From positions 14,999 to 29,362 of the forward strand of contig CADEGS010000028.1 of assembly GCA_902826945.1 (NCBI GenBank): 14,364 bases of DNA. The letters are read 5' to 3'. Source of the DNA: an uncultured bacterium (GTDB taxonomy: Bacteria; Planctomycetota; UBA1135; GCA-002686595). This document shows positions 10,701 to 14,364 of the stretch, piece after piece. Under the pieces are notes generated by a model that saw only the letters and a list, made by a program, of their open reading frames with translations, had not been told where the DNA came from and did not search any database. The position numbers and the translations under genes are program-made. Positions within the stretch are counted from its first letter, which is position 1. Each line of letters starts with the position of its first letter.

Positions 10701-11451
10701 GCGCGCGACGCTCTTCCTGGACGCGAGCGTCGACCCCGGGAGCGGCGGCCTGACGATCACGAACACGGCCGGCGGCCTGACGCTCGACCAGACCGACATC
10801 GATCCGTCCAACGACGCCGCCAGCGCGTCGGTCGTCGTGCTGCCGCGGCCGGTGGCGGCCTTCTCGATCGAGCCGCCGTCCGGCGCGGCCGGCGACGACA
10901 GCGTCACCTTCACGAACCTCTCGAGCGGCGCGAGCGCGTACTCGTGGAGCTTCGGCGACCAGCAGGGCTCGACCTCCGCCGCGACGAGCGTCACGCACGC
11001 CTACGCCGCCGCCGGGCGCTACCTGGTGACGCTGACCGCCTCCGGCCCGGGCGGCGCGGACACCACGCCGCCGATGGCCGTGGACGTGCTCGACCTGCGC
11101 GTGTCGCTGAGCGCGCTGCAGACGCAGGTGTGCGAGGACGACGAGGTCGCCTACCGCGCGACCGTCTCGGCCAGCTCGGCCAACCCCGTCGCGGCGACGG
11201 GCGTCACGCTCGACCTGCCGCTCCCGCAGGGCTTCGTGCTCGTCGGCGCGGATCCGGACACCGGCAGCTACGCGAACGAGCGCTGGACCATCGGGAGCCT
11301 CGCTCCCGGCGGCGGCGCCGCGCTGACGCTCGTGCTCTCGCCGCCGCTCGGCACGACGACGCTCTCGACGGGCGCGCTGCGGCTGGCGCAGTTCGAGCTG
11401 CCGGCGGCCAACGCCTCGGGCGCGACCGTGTCGAAGGTGGTGTGCAAGTGA
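7771..11451 (+). CDS. Large exported protein with alternating DUF11 and PKD domains
   Basis: Exported 1226-residue beta-sandwich protein, likely a surface scaffold or adhesin; no catalytic motif seen. The signal is VKTALATLVASALVVAFALSGTAC; GTAC is a poor lipobox, so lipidation is possible but uncertain. After a helical stretch and a PPPDPGGGG linker comes an N-terminal region ending in a DUF2135/YfaP-like unit (LEWDNGSDLDLEILDPDG, then PRGTYTVSV; about 8290-8660). Then follow DUF11 units at about 8752-9180, 9190-9570, 9832-10191, 10438-10845 and 11092-11451, and PKD units at 9571-9828, 10192-10431 and 10846-11088. PKD cores are WSFGDG, WDFGDE and WSFGDQ. DUF11 marks include ALPAGL, VGTLAPGA and LVNTAGGLT. 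There is no LPXTG, PEP-CTERM or Por-type sorting end; it ends SKVVCK with a late Cys. It leads an operon with the repeat protein 28 bases downstream. Start: GTG with GGAGGAA. Confidence 0.9.
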   Translation: MKTALATLVASALVVAFALSGTACHGELSDEQLLADGSTAERIRQLIKEIRYRSLGASEIFLAELRESEPAPPPDPGGGGPSVPVTPTEIDAISGGTFAVTLGVPAAALARAAAEGEFDTVFLSVDGDAQGSFEVDLDPDGTGSSFLGVELFVTLQEDIRFKRFDLVLTPQRGGVTGQPVTATVRVTPTCGGGDIKVTLEWDNGSDLDLEILDPDGERIAFDADLERLSVGFQQSVATGGGPCEPVLGRLYETFCWEGGPLDLVTPRGTYTVSVLPSDLCPGTTRYVLTVITESFVQVVEDQLFAPLESPAAALEEPAVFTFQYPGVVDLALRAAALDAAQIAEEVPFALDLSLENRLDGGNDANDVEVALELTQGLRFLSGQPPPPQGSLDLSGAFPEDEHTPPRLVFRDLDVADGETLALSAVVRVPFGSIAGGLDAVAAEARIVSLKERDPLATNDRATFSGTGLSGNAFVDLGVSFLDVQNQNPAEGEAVGFLVRVDNGPLAASAADVVVSLPLPGGLTLDPSATIVPQGSQLAGGAWTIDALAPGAEVVLELVATVDQGAAGQDLVLTAALQDVNEPDGEEFSADDQASAPAVHVRPVALFDAQPASGFAPLEVRFDSSASRGDVSERRWSFGDGSPLLTTTDAVVMHVFEESGSFAVVLETLDAGFAGATSAPLAIDVQDPVDLGVTQSVDDANPAEGATVTFTVTVRNDAQTTEATGVALEDALPAGLALAQASPSQGTYSGSSWQVGTLAPGASATLLLAATVAGGTAGQTLVNTAGGLTADQPDLSSGNDTASATVRVRPVAIFEVAPASGFAGLTTFAFTDLSRGATSWSWDFGDEGGSSEQNPQKVYAAPGAYTVVLTASGPTGSDVASVEVEVGAALDLVVEKTVSCVEGSCGKEPSGTQITASEGDSVRFQVAVANASTTGTSATNVSLLDAFPAGLSLQKAFGDGAYDVESGLWQVGTLDAGKRATLFLDASVDPGSGGLTITNTAGGLTLDQTDIDPSNDAASASVVVLPRPVAAFSIEPPSGAAGDDSVTFTNLSSGASAYSWSFGDQQGSTSAATSVTHAYAAAGRYLVTLTASGPGGADTTPPMAVDVLDLRVSLSALQTQVCEDDEVAYRATVSASSANPVAATGVTLDLPLPQGFVLVGADPDTGSYANERWTIGSLAPGGGAALTLVLSPPLGTTTLSTGALRLAQFELPAANASGATVSKVVCK
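9571..11091 (+). repeat. Intragenic PKD-DUF11 module repeat
   Basis: Three PKD units each begin with the identical 12 bases CGGCCGGTGGCG at 9571, 10192 and 10846 (residues RPVA), followed by a hydrophobic residue and Phe. Between the second and third, the DUF11 part also repeats nearly identical DNA: AACACCGCCGGCGGCCTGAC at 10114 and AACACGGCCGGCGGCCTGAC at 10762. This points to expansion by duplication of a bi-module of roughly 620-655 bases. The PKD unit at 9571 is more diverged (WSFGDGSP, HVFEESGSF). Confidence 0.7.
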
Positions 11452-11479
11452 GCGCCGGCCGCCGGGCCGGAGGAGCCGC

Positions 11480-13330
11480 GTGAGCGCGCGCGCGCTGGGC
11501 GCGGCCCTGCTCGCCCTGGCGGCCGCGGGCGGCGCGCTGGCCTGGCTCGCGGGCGCGCCGGACGCGCGGCCCGCGCCGGCGCGCCCCGCGCCGGGCGCCG
11601 CCGCGGGCGCGGCGCCGGTCGCGCTCGCGCCGGCGGACGCGCGCGACGCGCGCGACGCGCGCGCGCCCGAGGCTCCTCCCGCGGCCGCGCGCCGCGCCGT
11701 GCGCGGGCGGGCGATCGACCTCGCCGGACGGCCGGTCGCCGGGCTCGCGCTGCGAACGCCCGACGGCGCGCGCGCGCGCACGGGCGCCGACGGCGCCTTC
11801 CGCCTCGCGGCGGAGCACGCCGAGGCCCTGGTCACCGTCGAGGACCCGCGCGCGTCGGTCGTCCTGCGCTCGGGCCCGAGCGCGCTGCGCCGCGGGGCGC
11901 CGCAGGTGCTGGTCGTCGAGCCGGGCGGCCCGCTCGAGGGGAGCGTCGTGGACGAGGAGGGCGCGCCGCTCGCCGGCGCCGCGCTGCGCCTCGCGCTCGA
12001 CGAGCGCGCCCTCGCGCGCCTGCCCGCGGACGCCGCGCGCCTGTGCGCCCCCGCGTGGTCGGCGCACAGCGCGGCCTCGGGCCGCTTCCGCCTGGAGCGC
12101 GTGCCGCTGCGCGCGCCGCTCGTGCTCGAGGCGCGCTGCGCGGGGTACGCGCCGCGCACGCTCGTGCTCGACGAGCGCGGCGCGGCGCCGTGCGTCGCGC
12201 TCGCGCGCGAGGGCGCGGCCGGACGCCGCGTGAGCGGCCGCGTCACGAGCGCGACGGGCGAGCCGGTCGCCGGCGCCAGCGTGCGCTGCGGCGCTGCGCG
12301 CGCGACGAGCGACGCGCGCGGCGCCTTCGCGCTCGCCGTCGCGGCGGACGAGCGCGCGAGCGTGCAGGCGCTCGCGCCGGGGCTCGGCGCGTCCGCGCCG
12401 TGCCCGCTGCCCGCCGACGCGGCGCCGCTCGCGCTCGTGATCGACGCGCGCGAGGCCTGGGTCGCGGGCACCCTGCTGCGCGCCGACGGCAAGCCGGCCG
12501 CCGGCTGGCTCGTGCGCGCGCTGGCGCCCGGAGACGCCGGGGAGCGCGCGGACCTCGGGGACGCGCCGGGCGCGCGCGGCGCGCCGCCGGCCTGCGACGC
12601 GGCCGAGCGCGCGCGGCGGTCCGAGGTCGTGGCGCGCACCGACGCGCGCGGCGCCTTCCGCGTGCGCGCGGGCGTCGCGGCGGACGGCCTCGCGCGGCTC
12701 GCGGCGTGGAGCAAGGAGGAGGGCCGGAGCGAGCTCTCCCCGCCGCTCTCCCCCGGCCTGGACGCGACGTGGCGGCTCCGCGAGGAGGCCGCGCGCGCGC
12801 TCGAGGGGCGCGTGCTCGCGGCCGCCGGCGCGGGCGGCGTGGCCGGCGCGCGCGTCACGGTCGAGCCGCTCCTCGCGCCCTGCGACACGGGCTGGAGCGG
12901 GCCGGTCGCCGACGTCGCCATCAGCGACGCGGACGGCCGCTTCCGCCTCGCGCGCGCGCCCGCCGGCCCGGTGCGCCTGCGCGCGCAGAAGCCCGGCTTC
13001 GCCGCGGCGGCGCTCGAGCTCGACGCCGCCGGGCGCGCGGACGCGACGGTGCTCCTCGCGCGCGCCTGCGAGGCGCGCGTGACGCTCGCCGGGGCGATCC
13101 CCGGCGCGCGCGCGCTCGAGCTGCGCGACGCGCGCGACGCGCCGCTCGCGCTGCGGCTCGCCGCCGAGCCGGGGCGCGCGGTCCGCCGGCTGGCGCTCGC
13201 CGACGCGCTCGGCCGGCGCCTGCTCGCGAGCGAGGAGGCGGTCGCGCTGGTCGTCCTCGGCGACGCGGGCGAGCTCCTGCGCCGGCCGGTGGCGCTGCGA
13301 CCCGACGTGACGAACGAGCTCGGGCTGTGA
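11480..13330 (+). CDS. Exported carboxypeptidase-regulatory-like repeat protein
   Basis: 616-residue protein, probably anchored by an uncleaved N-terminal helix (about residues 5-24, ALGAALLALAAAGGALAWLAG) followed by an Ala/Pro-rich linker to about 70. The rest has five CarboxypepD_reg/Ig-like beta-sandwich units at about 73-125, 152-230, 251-305, 338-420 and 441-527. Each has the pattern G-x-V/A...G-x-P-V/L-A-G-A...then a D-G/A-x-G-x-F strand (DGAFRL, SGRFRL, RGAFAL, RGAFRV, DGRFRL). The last 90 residues form a less clear beta-rich end. Such units bind or space components and have no catalysis by themselves. Start is GTG with GGAGGAG four bases upstream. It lies 28 bases after the DUF11/PKD gene with no terminator between, so they are one transcription unit. 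The downstream end is the long hairpin at 13361-13505. Several Cys may form disulfides outside the cytoplasm. Fold is fairly sure; partner and role are unknown. Confidence 0.85.
   Translation: MSARALGAALLALAAAGGALAWLAGAPDARPAPARPAPGAAAGAAPVALAPADARDARDARAPEAPPAAARRAVRGRAIDLAGRPVAGLALRTPDGARARTGADGAFRLAAEHAEALVTVEDPRASVVLRSGPSALRRGAPQVLVVEPGGPLEGSVVDEEGAPLAGAALRLALDERALARLPADAARLCAPAWSAHSAASGRFRLERVPLRAPLVLEARCAGYAPRTLVLDERGAAPCVALAREGAAGRRVSGRVTSATGEPVAGASVRCGAARATSDARGAFALAVAADERASVQALAPGLGASAPCPLPADAAPLALVIDAREAWVAGTLLRADGKPAAGWLVRALAPGDAGERADLGDAPGARGAPPACDAAERARRSEVVARTDARGAFRVRAGVAADGLARLAAWSKEEGRSELSPPLSPGLDATWRLREEAARALEGRVLAAAGAGGVAGARVTVEPLLAPCDTGWSGPVADVAISDADGRFRLARAPAGPVRLRAQKPGFAAAALELDAAGRADATVLLARACEARVTLAGAIPGARALELRDARDAPLALRLAAEPGRAVRRLALADALGRRLLASEEAVALVVLGDAGELLRRPVALRPDVTNELGL
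11636..11662 (+). repeat. Three tandem copies of a 9-base repeat (Asp-Ala-Arg)
   Basis: GACGCGCGC occurs three times without interruption and in frame, encoding DAR-DAR-DAR in the linker between the membrane helix and the first beta-sandwich unit. Copy-number change would keep the frame and only alter linker length. A similar D-A-R-D-A run recurs near the C-terminus (about 13127). Confidence 0.8.
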
Positions 13331-13360
13331 CGCGCGGCGACGCTCGGCCTCGGAGCATGG

Positions 13361-13505
13361 GAAAGAATCCTGCGCGGCTCCCGGTGCCGTCTGGCTTCGT
13401 CCTGGCAAGGCGCGCCGACGACGCGTCTTCGCGGCAAGACTCGGAGGAGGCGCAACGCCGCCAGGGCGGAGCCAGACGGTGCTGGGGGCCGCGCAGGATT
13501 CTTTC
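13361..13505 (+). repeat. Long inverted repeat with 46-bp RNA stem between convergent genes
   Basis: Arm 13361-13406 pairs with arm 13460-13505. The outer 18 bases (GAAAGAATCCTGCGCGGC) are perfectly complementary; the next 28 hold six non-identities. In a + strand RNA all six are G-U pairs, so the stem has 46 continuous pairs with no mismatch. Inside, after a two-base bulge, GGCG/CGCC (13409-13412 with 13456-13459) and CGCC/GGCG (13413-13416 with 13449-13452) can pair, and GTCTT/AAGAC (13425-13429, 13436-13440) can form an apical stem. It starts 31 bases after one stop and ends 8 bases before the opposite gene's stop. It could be a terminator, a MITE-like or REP-like mobile repeat, or a structured small RNA. 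The right arm ends ATTCTTTC, slightly U-rich. The structure is certain; the role is not. Confidence 0.9.
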
Positions 13506-13513
13506 TCGGGCGC

Positions 13514-14364
13514 TCAGTCGCCGCCGTAGCCCATCGCGCGCAGGCGGTCCTCCTGCTCGGCGTCGAGCCGCGCCGGCACGGGCTCGACCTGCGGGCGCAG
13601 CAGGGTCTCGAGCCTCGCGCGCGTGCGCGCCTGGAGCTCGCGCGGCCAGCCCGCGCCGGAGGGGAGCAGGTTCTCCCGCTCGTGCGGGTCGCGCGCCAGG
13701 TCGAAGGCGCCGAGCAGCGCGTCCGCGCGCTCGAAGCCGATGAGCTTGTGCGCGCCCTCGACGACGGCCAGCGTCGAGTCCGGCTGGTTGCGGCACTCGA
13801 AGACGAAGGTCGGGCGCTCGGCGGCGAGCTCGAGCAGCGACGTCCCCGCCCACTCCGGGCGCGGCGCGACGCCGGCCAGCGCGCACAGCGTGCGCGGCAG
13901 GTCCACGAGCGACGCGGCGTGCTCCACCAGGCCGGGCTCGACCCCCGCGCCGCACAGGAGGAGCGGCACGCGCGCCAGCACCTCGTAGACCTTGTCGCGG
14001 TGGTAGGCCAGGCCGTGCTCGCCGAAGGCCTCGCCGTGGTCGCTGGCGAAGACGAGCGCGCCGCGCGCGAGGAGGCCGCGCGCCTCGAGGTCGTCGCAGA
14101 AGCGGCGCACGCCCTCGTCGAGGTCCACCACGCCGGCCCAGTAGAACGAGCGGATGCGCGCCAGCGCGGCCTCGATCTCCTGCGCGCGCCCGGGCGTCTC
14201 GGGCGGGCTCTCGACCAGCTCCTGGATGCGCGCGCGCAGGCGGTCGGGGTCGCCCTCGAGGCCCAGCCGCTCGCCCCAGGCCTCGCGCGTGCGGCGCGTG
14301 ACGTGGTAGGGCAGGTGCGCGCGGTAGGTGTGCACGAACAGGAACACCGGCCGGCCGTCGTCGT
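13514..14364 (-). CDS. Sulfatase family protein, C-terminal part (5' end off window)
   Basis: Hydrolase of the alkaline phosphatase/arylsulfatase superfamily, presumably acting on sulfate esters or related envelope substrates; this is known for the family, not shown here. The frame stays open to the right edge, reading DDGRPVFLFVHTYRAHLPY, so the apparent GTG start at 14347 is not the real one. FLFVHTYRAHLPY is the family's F-h-x-h-H-x-x-x-x-H-x-P-Y segment. ASDHGEAFGEHG is the conserved metal-site region (Asp, His). Later come RVPLLLCGAG, SLVDLPRTLCALAG and the C-terminal DLARDPHERENL and LRAMGYGG, all usual in sulfatases. The nucleophile motif C/S-x-P-x-R and any signal peptide lie outside the window, so whether it is Cys- or Ser-type and exported cannot be told. 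It converges on the repeat protein gene, with the long hairpin between them. Confidence 0.88.
   Translation of the reverse strand, partial: DDGRPVFLFVHTYRAHLPYHVTRRTREAWGERLGLEGDPDRLRARIQELVESPPETPGRAQEIEAALARIRSFYWAGVVDLDEGVRRFCDDLEARGLLARGALVFASDHGEAFGEHGLAYHRDKVYEVLARVPLLLCGAGVEPGLVEHAASLVDLPRTLCALAGVAPRPEWAGTSLLELAAERPTFVFECRNQPDSTLAVVEGAHKLIGFERADALLGAFDLARDPHERENLLPSGAGWPRELQARTRARLETLLRPQVEPVPARLDAEQEDRLRAMGYGGD

Noticed and set aside
11204..13408. Open frame of 734 codons on the minus strand
   Set aside because: It is antisense to the repeat protein, reads into the long hairpin, and is Arg/Ala-rich with no domain.
7783..13455. Open frame of 1890 codons on the minus strand
   Set aside because: It is antisense to two well-supported genes with domains and ribosome sites. 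Its product is low-complexity Arg/Ala/Ser/Val-rich without domains. Long antisense frames are expected when G/C-ending codons remove stops.
13340..13513. Target-site duplication flanking the long hairpin
   Set aside because: CTCGG occurs near both ends but is not adjacent to the left arm, and no direct repeat abuts both ends. At this GC content short matches are expected by chance.

Overview
The window is very GC-rich (about three quarters G+C by eye) with strongly G/C-ending codons. Its gene content points to a Gram-negative bacterium with an elaborate envelope: a membrane-anchored Ser/Thr kinase fused to an FGE-sulfatase-like domain, a sulfatase, an exported protein of alternating DUF11 and PKD modules, a protein of carboxypeptidase-regulatory-like repeats, a DUF2959 lipoprotein and a small outer-membrane barrel. 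This mix is most typical of Planctomycetota, with Myxococcota the main alternative. The assignment is inferred from domain content and composition, not from a marker gene. No tRNA, rRNA, CRISPR array, transposase or phage gene was recognised.

Layout: 2-1675 (+) is an FAD-dependent oxidoreductase of the COG2509 type. 1758-2210 (-) is a small protein of unknown function in a stretch visibly less GC-rich than its surroundings. 2211-2434 is a divergent intergenic region with a short perfect palindrome. 2435-3163 (+) is a DUF2959 lipoprotein followed by a strong hairpin at 3189-3219. From 7577 down to 3237 (-) runs a compact three-gene operon: outer-membrane barrel (GTG start), kinase/FGE-like fusion, and a lipoprotein whose ATG overlaps the kinase TGA. 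7578-7770 is a divergent control region with two back-to-back promoter-like sequences flanking a GGCCGGCC palindrome. 7771-13330 (+) is a two-gene unit: a 1226-residue DUF11/PKD exported protein and a 616-residue repeat protein. 13361-13505 is a large inverted repeat between convergent genes. 13514-14364 (-) is the C-terminal part of a sulfatase that runs off the right edge.

How the genes may work together (inference): the two divergent operons at 3237-13330 look like one envelope module. A transmembrane kinase with an Ig-like and FGE-like exterior is made with a barrel and a translationally coupled lipoprotein. Opposite it are a large scaffold- or adhesin-like exported protein and a beta-sandwich repeat protein. 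Shared control from 7647-7724 would link them.

The most striking non-coding signal is the hairpin at 13361-13505. Its 46-base arms pair without a mismatch in a + strand RNA (40 Watson-Crick pairs and 6 G-U). All six deviations would be A-C mismatches in the opposite-strand RNA, which is what selection on a + strand RNA structure would leave.
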